From: Eggerthella sp. YY7918
GTDB lineage: Bacteria; Actinomycetota; Coriobacteriia; Coriobacteriales; Eggerthellaceae
DNA length: 64,000 nucleotides
Direction: 5' to 3'
NCBI RefSeq assembly: GCF_000270285.1
Contig: NC_015738.1
Coordinates: forward strand, 124,001 to 188,000
The position numbers and the translations under genes are program-made. Of this stretch, positions 16,703 through 25,499 are shown piece after piece (positions within the stretch are counted from its first letter, which is position 1; each line of letters begins with the position of its first letter). The notes beneath the pieces were generated by a model. It was not told the DNA's origin and made no database searches. It saw nothing but the letters and a program-made list of their open reading frames with translations.

Positions 16703-17011
16703 GTGCGAATAGCGTACGACACCAAGTTGCGGGAATACATGCTGCGCAAGGGTGCGCCGCATATCGTTGTGGATGCGTGTTACGCGAAAACTTGAGCGGG
16801 CTCCATCGCCGAGCTGGATGTTCGGCTAGTTGATGAAGCGCACGCTGACGAGCTGCGCCCACAGGCTCGTGCTGTCTATGCGGGGGATGTGGGCGATGTG
16901 CTCATTATGGCTCGCGAGCTGGACATAGACGAGCAGGTCACCTTCCGACTCAAACGCTTTCTCGGCCTCAAAGAGGTGGCCGTCGAAGGCATTCGAACCT
17001 ATCGCTTTTAA
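16703..17011 (+). CDS. Candidate selenoprotein (HesB-like / CC-Se motif type) with in-frame TGA
   Basis: Read through one TGA (codon 31, 16793-16795), this frame encodes 102 residues and ends at TAA 17009. GTG 16703 follows GGAGGA at proper spacing, 12 bases after iorB. The residues around the TGA are DACYAKT-U-AGSIAEL, with Cys at codon 26. The frame stays coherent after the TGA: hydrophobic/charged periodicity, then VGDVLIMARELD and KRFLGLKEVAVEGI, a pattern I associate with small HesB-like selenoproteins. A hairpin with a 9-base loop begins 12 bases after the TGA, where a bacterial SECIS should be. Alternatives are a nonsense-mutated pseudogene or a 30-residue peptide. Family assignment is from memory and should be held loosely. 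Confidence 0.62.
16808..16826 (+). promoter_or_regulatory. Candidate bacterial SECIS element
   Basis: The stem GCCGA / TCGGC encloses the loop GCTGGATGT. The loop starts 17 bases after the TGA and its first base is G, within the range reported for bacterial SECIS hairpins. CATC (16804-16807) and GATG (16832-16835) could add four outer pairs with a bulge on the 3' side. Confidence 0.45.
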
Positions 17012-17326
17012 TCCCCATATGCGTCGAAGCTTCATCGGAGCGCGCAGCAAAAGGACGCTATTCGCAAAAATAGATTGTCCTTCAATCTTGATTTGAATGT
17101 AACGACGGGAGTACTATGTCTTCAAGGCAAACCTGCCGGAAGGCAGCGGCGCAAAGCTAAAGGGGCCCATTCTAAGAAGAAGGCCAGCCAGTTGCACGTG
17201 AATTTTCGCCTGTGATTCGCCTATCGGCCCTCTTTTCTTTTTGGGTTCAACACGTCTTAGATTTCGGGTGAGACGCGCTACATGCGCGCTCGTTCTTGTA
17301 TCTAAGGACGCGGAAAGGAATTGCAT
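17012..17326. other. Gene-free gap before the surface protein
   Basis: 315 bases without a supportable gene. A short hairpin CTGCC/GGCAG lies near 17132 with no T-run. No confident promoter hexamers were found; the transcription start of the surface protein gene is presumably in the right half. Confidence 0.4.
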
Positions 17327-20300
17327 ATGAAACGCAGCATCTACGCCAGTAAGATTTTGGCCGTCTTTCTGTCACTCGTTCTTATTGCTTCGTGCAATGT
17401 GCCCCTTGCCTGGGGCGAGGCCATTGGTGGCGATTCCGTTTCTGCAGCCGGGGCTAACCAAGAAACTGCCTCGAATGAGGAAATCCCGTCCGGAACTGAT
17501 GAATCAGATTCCAACACTGAAACAACGGGCACTGATCCTTCTTCCGAAGAAGGGACGACCGACAACAAGAGTGAAGATACCCCTACGGTCGAGACCACCA
17601 ACGAGACGGTGGCCTCCTTGCTCTCTAGCGCTCGCAGCCTAGCCTCCGAGCCGAAGGCAACGACGCCGGTGGCGGAAGTGGTCAATGCGGATGGCACCGT
17701 GGCGGCTCAGTATACCTTGCTGGCCAACGCTCTTCGTGATGGAGCGGGTAAGACGGTTCGGCTCTTGCAAGACGTTTCTAGCAGTAGTACCCAATACGAC
17801 ATCGATGAATCAATGACGCTTGACTTAAATAGTCATAGCATTTTTAGCAAAAAGAATTACACGGTAAAGGCAAATGCCGCTAGTAACAAGGAAATTGAAG
17901 TCATCATTAAGAACGGTACGATACGCAACGCCTTTACTGGAACCGATTATGCATCAGCGGTCTTTGCTCGACAAGGTGGCAACATAACGCTTGAAGATGT
18001 GACGCTTGAGGCAAATTCAAGTTACGGCTATGGCGTGAAGATTGGTCAGGACGGAGATAAGCAGCAACCGACAGTCACCGTTCAAGGTTCAAGTACACGT
18101 ATCTACGGAACAATCGCAGGCGCAGCGATTATGGGCAACAGCGAAACCGGCGATAAGCCGACGCTCGTTCTGAACGAGGGCACCATCCAAGGCGAGTGGT
18201 ATGGCATTGCTGGTAACGGTAGCATTGACAATACTTCTATCACCATCAAAGGGGGTGTTGTAAAGGCGCTCGAGCCCACTGACGCAAAAGGAATTTACCA
18301 TCCCCAAGACGGCGATCTAACCATTGACGGTGGTAAGGTGCAGGGTCCAGGTGGGGTCCAGTACTGCGGTGCGGGCACATTGAAAATCGCCGGTGGCGAA
18401 CTGCGAGCCACGGAAGCATTGGTAGATCCCGCCATCCAGAAAGGTGACGGTTCTGTCGAGGATGGCGCGGCGTTGTCGCTTGTTTCGCGTGGTGGCGGCT
18501 ACGGTGCGGCGGGAAGCGCGAACGTTTCCATTACGGGAGGGTCGCTCATAAGCGATCATAACGTGGCGCTCCTCGAATATGGGGTCGAGGGAATTGAGAG
18601 CCTCGTCGGTACTCTTGCCATCGGGGGGGGGTCAGACCTTCTCATAGCGGGTGGTGAAGGCAAGGATGCCGTACAGTTTAACAAGCTCACCGGTCGTACC
18701 GCCCAGGCGATAGCGGGTGGTCTCTTCTCAAGTAAAGTTCCCGTTGAGTACTGTGCGCCGGGCTATGTGCCAACCGATGTGCTGGATAACGGTCGGTACA
18801 GCGTGCAGAAGCCTGCGATTCAGGTGTGGAACGACTTCGGTAGCCCGATCAGCAGCGCCCATGGTTCGCTGAGCGACGCTTTTGCTGCCGCAGCCGCCCA
18901 GCAGCCAAAGCATATCGTGGCCATTGTGGGCGACTATACACTTGAGAGCAACACAAGCATTCCCGAGAACACCTATCTTGATGTGCGAGACGGCGCAACG
19001 CTCACGGTTCCGAGTGGTGTGACCTTGACGGTCCCCGATAATTGCATGCGTCTCGGCATCTGGAGCGGTGGCACGCTGAATATCGAAGACGGCGGCAAAG
19101 TGCTTATTAAAAAGGGCTCCGCATCGACAGGCAATATGCATGGTTTTGTAATGCTCCAAGAGGGGAGTACGCTGAATGGCGAACTGAGCGTGCCGGAGGG
19201 TTGTTTCCTCGATAAGAACGGAACGAACTATGTAGCAAGCGAGCTAAGTAATGCGGTAGCGAAATTGGTAAAGCCCGATGGCTCTGTGACGTATGCGACG
19301 CAAAAGAATTTTGCCAACCTTGACTATGCCGACGGTGAAACGCTTGTCTTGTTGAAAAATGTTACTTCGCCGCTCTTCTCTTCAGTCCCCATAACGTTGG
19401 ATTTGAACGGATTTACACTGACTTGCAGCGATGAGTGGACTGGTTCCGTCATAAACGCGTCGGACAATCTTGTTATAAAGAATGGCACTGTTAAAGCGGG
19501 GGCAGTCTGCGAAAACGTTGTGCAAATTGTTGGCGGCTCGCTTACGATTGAATCGGATGCCACGATCGACGGCGGGCAAACTCTCGGAATATTCGTCGAT
19601 TACGAGTCCGGCCTGGTTGTAAACGGAACGGTGAAGAGTACCAACGACTGCGCCATCTCCGGCAATGGTAACGGCGGGTCTGACAATACGACCATCACCA
19701 TCAACGAAGGTGCAACGGTAACGTCCGAGAACGAACCAGCCATCTTTCATCCGCAAATCGGCACCATTGATGTTCTTGGCGGAACCATCAGGGGCATCAC
19801 AGGCATCGAAATGCGTTCGGGCGATCTGAATGTATCGGGCGGCATTATCGAGGCCACGGCCGATTCATTCTTGTCCTCGGAGAACGGGAATGGTACAACA
19901 TCAACCGGTGTCGGCATCGCGGTCGCTCAGCACACGACGGGACATCCCATCAACGTGAACATCACCGGTGGCAATATCTCCGGCATCTACGCCCTGCATG
20001 AAAGCAACCCTCAGAATAACGATGATACCGTCATCGCCCAGGTGAAACTCAGCATTTCCGGCGGAACGTTCAAGGCCATCAAGGGCGGTACGGATGCTGT
20101 CTCCAGCAAGGATGTTTCTAATTTCATCACGGGCGGCACGTTCAACACGGTCGTGCCAACCACTTATTACGACACTGACCGGTACGCGCAAAATGCGCAG
20201 GGTGCCGCGGCCGATCCGGGGAAGATTGTCCCCCGCGAGTTCTCCCTGACCTATGATCTCAAACAGGGCGCGCTCCCGTCTGGCAAAAGCAATCCTGCAA

Positions 20301-21682
20301 CCTACACGTGCCTTGACGAGGTGACGCTCGTCAATCCCGAGCGCGCCGGCTATACCTTCACTGGCTGGACAGGCGGAGGGCTTTCCCAGGCAACCGTGAA
20401 CGTGACCATCCCCAAGGATTCGAAGGGCAATCGCGCTTACGTTGCCACCTGGACGGCGAATCCTGCGAGCATCGTTTTCGAAACGAACGGCGGCGCGAAG
20501 ATTGATGCTCTTGAGGGTGTGACCGATGACACGGTAACCGGCACGCTGTTGACTCCTGTTCGTGCCGGTTTCAAGTTCGCCGGCTGGTTCGACAATGCGG
20601 CGCTGACTGGCAATGCGGTAACGTCGCTGCCCGCAACGTTTCCTGCAGATACCACCACCTTCTATGCGAAGTGGACCAAAGAGGTTGTTGAAGGTAACGC
20701 AACCATCGTCGTAGAGCTGCCCGGCGTTGTGGGCGACGACGTGTCTGCTACGGTCGTCGAGGATGCGGCTGACAGAGCGCTTGACAATGCCAAAAGCGCA
20801 CTTGACACCTTGAAGGCGGGCGGGATCCCTGACGGCGTGAGCGCGCAAGACGCCGCGAAACTGAAGGCGGCACTGGCTGATACGAGCAAAAATGTGGTGG
20901 TGAAGGTGACGCTCGGCATCGAGCGTATTGATGGGTCTGTAAGCGGGGACGAGAAAGCCGCCATCGAAAACAAGAAAGAAGGCCACGAAGAGGTGGCGGC
21001 ATTCTTCGATCTGTCTGTTTTGATGACCGTTGAGGTGATTGATCCCGCGACTGGTCATCCAGTTGGTGATGCTACAACGGTGTCGCTTTCGTCCGTTGAT
21101 AAGCCGCTGCTTTTCGAGCTGCGCGTCGATCCCGACTCCATCGCGGGGAAGAGTGTGCGCATTGCACACGTACATGACGGTGCAACCGAGATTATCTACC
21201 CCGAATCCGTTGATCGTGCAGCGGGTACGGTGCGCTTCTTCGGGTACAAGTTCTCGACGTATGCACTTCTCACATCATCTCAAGTGACAGTGCATTTCGA
21301 TCCTGCTGGTGGCGCGTTTGCGAACGCTTCTGATGCAACGCAGATAGTTGCGTTCGGTGCGCAGGCGGTGCCACCGACCGCACCGACGCGTGCGGGATAC
21401 CAATTTACCGGCTGGTTTACGGATACGAGTTACGCGCAGCCTTTCGACTTCTCGAAGGGTGTCGAAAACACGACGACGGTCTATGCGGGCTGGGTGCAGA
21501 AGAGTGGTGGATCGGGTGCTCTTGTAGATAACCCTGACAAGAAGAAACCTCCCTTTGGCACGCTTGTGTCGACCGGCGACAAGGGCGACGTACTGATTGA
21601 GACGACCATCGCCTTTGCGCTTGTGGCTGGTCTGATTGCATGTGCTGTGGCGGTGCATCGTCGCAGGAGGGGTGAGCGGTAG
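17327..21682 (+). CDS. Large cell-surface protein with beta-helix-like region and InlB-type repeats
   Basis: 1451 residues. ATG 17327 has AAAGGA seven bases upstream. A signal peptide (1-32) leads to a Ser/Thr/Glu-rich region (35-100). A long body (about 110-950) is rich in short repeating phrases such as VNGTV, LTIDGGKVQG and NVNITGGNISG, typical of right-handed beta-helix adhesins. Three Listeria-Bacteroides (InlB B) repeats follow, recognised by GYTFTGWT, GFKFAGWF and GYQFTGWF. The C-terminus has LVSTGD, a membrane helix and a basic RRRRGER tail. This is a sorting-signal layout but without a canonical LPxTG, so sortase anchoring is uncertain. A G9 tract at 18623-18631 could allow on/off switching. 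Likely role: adhesion or matrix contact. Confidence 0.88.
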   Translation: MKRSIYASKILAVFLSLVLIASCNVPLAWGEAIGGDSVSAAGANQETASNEEIPSGTDESDSNTETTGTDPSSEEGTTDNKSEDTPTVETTNETVASLLSSARSLASEPKATTPVAEVVNADGTVAAQYTLLANALRDGAGKTVRLLQDVSSSSTQYDIDESMTLDLNSHSIFSKKNYTVKANAASNKEIEVIIKNGTIRNAFTGTDYASAVFARQGGNITLEDVTLEANSSYGYGVKIGQDGDKQQPTVTVQGSSTRIYGTIAGAAIMGNSETGDKPTLVLNEGTIQGEWYGIAGNGSIDNTSITIKGGVVKALEPTDAKGIYHPQDGDLTIDGGKVQGPGGVQYCGAGTLKIAGGELRATEALVDPAIQKGDGSVEDGAALSLVSRGGGYGAAGSANVSITGGSLISDHNVALLEYGVEGIESLVGTLAIGGGSDLLIAGGEGKDAVQFNKLTGRTAQAIAGGLFSSKVPVEYCAPGYVPTDVLDNGRYSVQKPAIQVWNDFGSPISSAHGSLSDAFAAAAAQQPKHIVAIVGDYTLESNTSIPENTYLDVRDGATLTVPSGVTLTVPDNCMRLGIWSGGTLNIEDGGKVLIKKGSASTGNMHGFVMLQEGSTLNGELSVPEGCFLDKNGTNYVASELSNAVAKLVKPDGSVTYATQKNFANLDYADGETLVLLKNVTSPLFSSVPITLDLNGFTLTCSDEWTGSVINASDNLVIKNGTVKAGAVCENVVQIVGGSLTIESDATIDGGQTLGIFVDYESGLVVNGTVKSTNDCAISGNGNGGSDNTTITINEGATVTSENEPAIFHPQIGTIDVLGGTIRGITGIEMRSGDLNVSGGIIEATADSFLSSENGNGTTSTGVGIAVAQHTTGHPINVNITGGNISGIYALHESNPQNNDDTVIAQVKLSISGGTFKAIKGGTDAVSSKDVSNFITGGTFNTVVPTTYYDTDRYAQNAQGAAADPGKIVPREFSLTYDLKQGALPSGKSNPATYTCLDEVTLVNPERAGYTFTGWTGGGLSQATVNVTIPKDSKGNRAYVATWTANPASIVFETNGGAKIDALEGVTDDTVTGTLLTPVRAGFKFAGWFDNAALTGNAVTSLPATFPADTTTFYAKWTKEVVEGNATIVVELPGVVGDDVSATVVEDAADRALDNAKSALDTLKAGGIPDGVSAQDAAKLKAALADTSKNVVVKVTLGIERIDGSVSGDEKAAIENKKEGHEEVAAFFDLSVLMTVEVIDPATGHPVGDATTVSLSSVDKPLLFELRVDPDSIAGKSVRIAHVHDGATEIIYPESVDRAAGTVRFFGYKFSTYALLTSSQVTVHFDPAGGAFANASDATQIVAFGAQAVPPTAPTRAGYQFTGWFTDTSYAQPFDFSKGVENTTTVYAGWVQKSGGSGALVDNPDKKKPPFGTLVSTGDKGDVLIETTIAFALVAGLIACAVAVHRRRRGER
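18623..18631 (+). repeat. G9 homopolymer inside the surface-protein gene
   Basis: Nine consecutive G read as GGG GGG GGG (residues about 433-435, AIGGGSD). A one-base slip would truncate the product to about 30 percent of its length, with loss of the repeats and the membrane anchor. Confidence 0.9.
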
Positions 21683-21705
21683 TAAGGGCGTATGCGCTTG
21701 TTTGG

Positions 21706-21745
21706 CCGGCTCGGAAGCTTCGCCGACGCAAAGCTTCCGAGCCGG
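21706..21745 (+). terminator. Terminator of the surface-protein gene
   Basis: A 15-bp perfect stem CCGGCTCGGAAGCTT with a 10-base loop, followed by the T-rich TTGTTGTTC, 24 bases after the stop codon. Confidence 0.85.
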
Positions 21746-21820
21746 TTGTTGTTCAGGGTACGAAACGGTGTCCCCAGAACATATCGTATGAGCGAAGCAT
21801 AAAAAATTCCCGCTTCGCCT

Positions 21821-21848
21821 TTGCATCGGTGAACCCTTCGCCTACAAT
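21821..21848 (+). promoter_or_regulatory. Promoter of phenylacetate-CoA ligase
   Basis: TTGCAT and TACAAT with a 16-base spacer. It implies a leader of roughly 190 bases before the paaK start. Confidence 0.6.
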
Positions 21849-21923
21849 ATTGGACATGACATTTGTATTGAACATCTCTACCTCGCAAGCCGTGCCAATG
21901 GGTTCGGCTGGTCGATGGCTTTA

Positions 21924-21954
21924 GCTTCAAGACTCGCAACGGCGAGCTTGAAGC
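21924..21954 (+). promoter_or_regulatory. Strong hairpin in the paaK leader
   Basis: GCTTCAAG pairs with CTTGAAGC, with an inner CTCG/CGAG pair, one bulged A and the loop CAACGG. No T-run follows. It could be an RNA control element or a stabilising structure. Confidence 0.45.
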
Positions 21955-22046
21955 ATATTCGTATTTTCCGCGTGATAGCGCACGAACCGGGTATCCGTCG
22001 CGCGGCACGCCTTCTGTAAAAAGCCATCACCTGAAAGAGGACTCCC

Positions 22047-23282
22047 ATGGACATGACTCCCGATCAACTTGATAGTATCAAACAACAATTCACCACGCTC
22101 AAAGAGCGCTCGTCCTTCTACGCCGCCAAGTTCGAAGGCATCGACCTCACCGATGTCCAAACGCAGGAGGACTTCGAGAAGCTTCCGTTCTCCGAGAAAG
22201 ACGACCTGCGTAACGCCTACCCCCTGGGCCTGCAAGCCGTACCCGACGAGGAAATCGTGCGCATCCACTCGTCCAGCGGCACCACGGGCACGCCGGTCGT
22301 CATTCCCTACACGCAGCAGGACGTGATCGACTGGGCCATCCAGTTCGCACGCTGCTACGAAACGGCCGGCATCACGAACACTGACCGCATCCAGATTACC
22401 CCTGGTTACGGCCTATGGACCGCCGGTATCGGCTTTCAGCTGGGTGCCGAGCGGCTGGGCGCTATGGCCATTCCTATGGGCCCCGGCAACACCGAAAAGC
22501 AGCTGAAGATGATGCAGGACCTCAAATCCACTGTGCTCTGCGCTACGAGTTCCTATGCGCTTTTGCTGGCTGAAGAAATTGCCGAGCGTGGCATTCGCGA
22601 CCAAATCCACCTGCGCAAGGGCGTCATTGGCTCCGAGCGTTGGGGCGATAAAATGCGTCAGCGCATCGCCGGCGAGCTGGGCGTGGAGATCTTCGACATC
22701 TACGGCCTCACCGAGGTGTACGGACCCGGCATCGGCATCTCGTGCAGCGAGCACCACGGCATGCACGTGTGGGCCGATTACGTGTACGTGGAAGTGGTCG
22801 ATCCGAAAACGGGCGCCTCGCTGCCCGACGGCGAAGTGGGCGAGCTGGTGCTGACCACGCTGCGCAAGCAGGGCGCGCCACTCATCCGTTACCGCACGCA
22901 CGACCTCACGCGCATCATCCCCGGCGACTGCGCCTGCGGCCTCAAGCACCCGCGCATCGACACCCTCACCGGCCGCACCGACGACATGTTCAAGGTGAAG
23001 GGCTGCAACATCTTCCCTGCTCAGGTGGAGGAAGTCATCGCAGCCACCGGTGGCACATCAAGCGAGTATCAGGTGATGATCGAAAACATCAGCGGCAAAG
23101 ACGTGCTCACTGTGCTTTTTGAAACCCCGCTCGAAGGCGAGGCGAAAGAACGCGCGCAGGAGGAACTAGCCCTCATTTTCAAGGCGAAATGCGGTTGCAC
23201 CCCCGACGCCATCGGCGTCCCCATGGGTGAACTTCCGCGTTCGGAAAAGAAGACGAAGCGCATCTTCGACAGCCGCTACTAG
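22047..23282 (+). CDS. paaK: Phenylacetate-CoA ligase (AMP-forming)
   Basis: 411-residue member of the ANL superfamily. It activates phenylacetate, or a related arylacetate, to the CoA thioester through an acyl-adenylate. The P-loop-like SSSGTTGTPVV is at about residues 74-84; DIYGLTEVYGPG is the second adenylation motif; LIRYRTHDLTRI contains the adenine/ribose contact; the C-terminal lid contains KVKGCNIFPAQVEE. Length is typical of anaerobic PaaK. ATG 22047 has AAAGAGG upstream. With IorAB it could interconvert arylpyruvate, arylacetyl-CoA and arylacetate, in either direction, for aromatic amino-acid fermentation; that link is inference from proximity. Confidence 0.92.
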   Translation: MDMTPDQLDSIKQQFTTLKERSSFYAAKFEGIDLTDVQTQEDFEKLPFSEKDDLRNAYPLGLQAVPDEEIVRIHSSSGTTGTPVVIPYTQQDVIDWAIQFARCYETAGITNTDRIQITPGYGLWTAGIGFQLGAERLGAMAIPMGPGNTEKQLKMMQDLKSTVLCATSSYALLLAEEIAERGIRDQIHLRKGVIGSERWGDKMRQRIAGELGVEIFDIYGLTEVYGPGIGISCSEHHGMHVWADYVYVEVVDPKTGASLPDGEVGELVLTTLRKQGAPLIRYRTHDLTRIIPGDCACGLKHPRIDTLTGRTDDMFKVKGCNIFPAQVEEVIAATGGTSSEYQVMIENISGKDVLTVLFETPLEGEAKERAQEELALIFKAKCGCTPDAIGVPMGELPRSEKKTKRIFDSRY

Positions 23283-23287
23283 GAGTA

Positions 23288-23324
23288 AAAGGTTCCGCTG
23301 GCTTACAGCTGGCGGAACCTTTTT
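23288..23324 (+). terminator. Terminator of paaK
   Basis: The stem AGGTTCCGC / GCGGAACCT is closed by an inner GC pairing, followed by TTTTT, directly after the paaK stop. Confidence 0.85.
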
Positions 23325-23330
23325 AGGGTT

Positions 23331-23488
23331 GCTTGGCCCCGAATCGGAGGCTGTGGCAAAGTTCGCTTTCCCTCTGTCTTAATAAAAGCTGATGTGAGAT
23401 TAGCGATCTGGGGTTTTGCTGAGAACCCAAGAAGAGTTTGTTCGCAAGGGGTGTGAAAATTGCCACAGCCCTTGTTTTGAGGCCAAGC
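23331..23488. repeat. Nested inverted-repeat element between paaK and the symporter gene
   Basis: Outer arms GCTTGGCC (23331-23338) and GGCCAAGC (23481-23488); inner arms GGCTGTGGCAA (23349-23359) and TTGCCACAGCC (23460-23470), all perfect. It resembles the element at 13037 in architecture but not in sequence. The remaining gap to 23896 contains no gene I can support; a 27-codon frame ending near 23641 is too weak to call. Confidence 0.65.
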
Positions 23489-23861
23489 GAGCGCATTTTG
23501 GTTCGAAGAAACATTTTTTTCGCAGAAAAACTGCTCTACTGTGGTAAAGTGATCGGCGTGAAAAATCTTGAGGAACAGAACGTCTTTGTCTTTGCCGCCG
23601 ATCCGGTGGCCATTTCCTATTATTCCTATCGATACCTGTAGCACATGGGTTTGCCCGTGGTGCTTGCGCGCTATTCGCGTGGTCTCCACAACCGGCAAAG
23701 TCATGTGCGCCCTTTGTGTCTCTCGCAGGTCTCGCAAAGTCAGTGAAACGCTTTGCGGTGCGTGAGATTGGCCTGTTGTGCGGCTGAACGTGCTTTTGCA
23801 CGTGAAGGTAAGCACAAAAAGGCCAAGATCATGTGCCCCAAAGCGTTGCAACGTCGAGTTC

Positions 23862-23890
23862 TTCCGTCGTTCGGAAGAACGACGGAAAGG
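23862..23890 (+). promoter_or_regulatory. Hairpin overlapping the ribosome site of the symporter gene
   Basis: An 11-bp perfect stem TTCCGTCGTTC / GAACGACGGAA with the tetraloop GGAA (23862-23887). The 3' arm contains the first half of the Shine-Dalgarno GGAAAGG (23884-23890), six bases before the ATG. The structure could limit translation initiation. Confidence 0.6.
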
Positions 23891-23896
23891 TTAATC

Positions 23897-25435
23897 ATGA
23901 TCGAAAAAATATGTATGGTGCTCATCTTCGTCGGCGTGGCGGTGGGTGTTGGCATCTACTGCCGACGACACACCGGCACCGTTGACGGCTTCATCCTAGG
24001 CGGGCGCAACGTCGGCCCATGGCTTTCGGCGTTCGCGTTCGGGACCAGCTACTTCTCGGCGGTCATCTTCGTAGGGTATGCCGGGCAGTTTGGCTGGAAG
24101 TACGGCATTGCGGCCACGTGGATTGGCATCGGCAACGCCATCCTTGGCAGCTTGCTGGCCTGGTGGGTGCTCGGGCCGCGCACGCGCGAGATGACGCACC
24201 GCCTGGGCGCGTCCACGATGCCCGAGTTCTTCGGCGCGCGTTTCCAGTCGAAGGGTTTGCGCATCGCGGCCGCGGCCATCATCTTTGTGTTCCTCATCCC
24301 ATACACGGCCAGCGTCTACAATGGCTTGTCGCGACTGTTCGGCATGGCGTTCGGGCTGCCGTACGAGTGGTGTGTCATCGGCATGGCGGTCATCACCTGC
24401 ATCTACGTGGTGTTGGGCGGTTACATGGCCACCGTCATGAACGACTTCATCCAGGGCATCGTTATGCTGCTGGGCATCGTGGCTGTCATCGTGGCGGTGC
24501 TCGTGAACAACGGCGGCTTCACCGAGGCCATCACCACGCTGTCGCTCATCCCGGCCGAAGGCTCCGAAATGGCTGGCCCCTTCGTGAGCTTCTTCGGCCC
24601 GAACCTACCCGACCTCATCGGCGTTATCATCCTCACCAGCCTGGGCACCTGGGGTCTGCCGCAGATGGTGCAGAAGTTCTACGCCATCAAGAGCGGCCCG
24701 GCCATCAAGCAGGGCGCCATCATCTCCACCGTGTTCGCGCTGATCGTGGCCGGCGGCAGTTACTTCCTCGGTGGCTTCGGGCGGCTTTACGGCGGCCAGG
24801 TGGAAATGACCGCGGCCGGCACGCCCGTGTACGACTCCATCATCCCTACCATGCTGTCCACGCTGCCCGATCTGCTCATCGGTATCGTTATCGTGTTGGT
24901 ACTGAGTGCGTCCATGTCCACGCTGTCGTCACTTGTGCTCACGTCGTCATCCACCCTCACGCTCGATCTCATCAAGGACAACCTAGTAAAGGATATGAGC
25001 GAGAAAAAGCAGCTCTCCTACATGCGCGTGTTGCTGGTGGTGTTCATCGTGATTTCGGCGGTGCTCGCGCTCGTGCAGTACAACTCGTCCATCACGTTCA
25101 TCGCCCAGCTCATGAGTATCTCTTGGGGTGCGCTGGCCGGCTCGTTCCTCGGTCCCTTCTTCTGGGGACTGTTCTCGCGCCGTATCTCGCGCCCGGCTGT
25201 GTGGGCCAGCTTTATTGTGGGCGTGGGCCTGACCACGGGCAACATGATTGCCGGATTCGTCGGCACGCCGTTCATTGCCAGCCCCATCAACTGCGGTGCC
25301 ATTGCTATGGTGCTGTCGCTGATCATCGTGCCGCTGGTGAGCTTAGTCACGAAGCGCGTGGAATTCGAGGTTGACCCGCCCCACGTAGAAGGCGCCATCG
25401 ACCGCGAATACGAGCAGGAGTTGGCGGGAGAATAG
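23897..25435 (+). CDS. Sodium:solute symporter family protein
   Basis: 512-residue integral membrane protein of the SSS family (13 or so helices), which couples Na+ entry to uptake of an organic solute. Typical features are GFILGGRNVGPWLSAFAFGTSYFSA in the first helices and the conserved stretch GGYMATVMNDFIQG around helix 5-6. The start at ATG 23897 uses GGAAAGG; an upstream in-frame extension to 23753 covers the hairpin and is unlikely. The substrate cannot be read from sequence; proline, pantothenate or a carboxylate are all possible. It lies downstream of paaK after a 614-base gap. Confidence 0.88.
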   Translation: MIEKICMVLIFVGVAVGVGIYCRRHTGTVDGFILGGRNVGPWLSAFAFGTSYFSAVIFVGYAGQFGWKYGIAATWIGIGNAILGSLLAWWVLGPRTREMTHRLGASTMPEFFGARFQSKGLRIAAAAIIFVFLIPYTASVYNGLSRLFGMAFGLPYEWCVIGMAVITCIYVVLGGYMATVMNDFIQGIVMLLGIVAVIVAVLVNNGGFTEAITTLSLIPAEGSEMAGPFVSFFGPNLPDLIGVIILTSLGTWGLPQMVQKFYAIKSGPAIKQGAIISTVFALIVAGGSYFLGGFGRLYGGQVEMTAAGTPVYDSIIPTMLSTLPDLLIGIVIVLVLSASMSTLSSLVLTSSSTLTLDLIKDNLVKDMSEKKQLSYMRVLLVVFIVISAVLALVQYNSSITFIAQLMSISWGALAGSFLGPFFWGLFSRRISRPAVWASFIVGVGLTTGNMIAGFVGTPFIASPINCGAIAMVLSLIIVPLVSLVTKRVEFEVDPPHVEGAIDREYEQELAGE

Positions 25436-25499
25436 GTATCGAATAGCCACTCTGCCTTGTGGTGGTTTTAGTGACGTTGCAGCCGAGCATGCTGCAACG

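Noticed and set aside
19901-21175. 424-codon minus-strand ORF inside the surface-protein gene
   Set aside because: It is a shadow of the plus-strand frame; composition is not protein-like and no start signal is present.
23303-23851. 182-codon minus-strand ORF in the paaK-symporter gap
   Set aside because: It runs through the paaK terminator and the nested inverted repeat, and no family features or ribosome site are seen.
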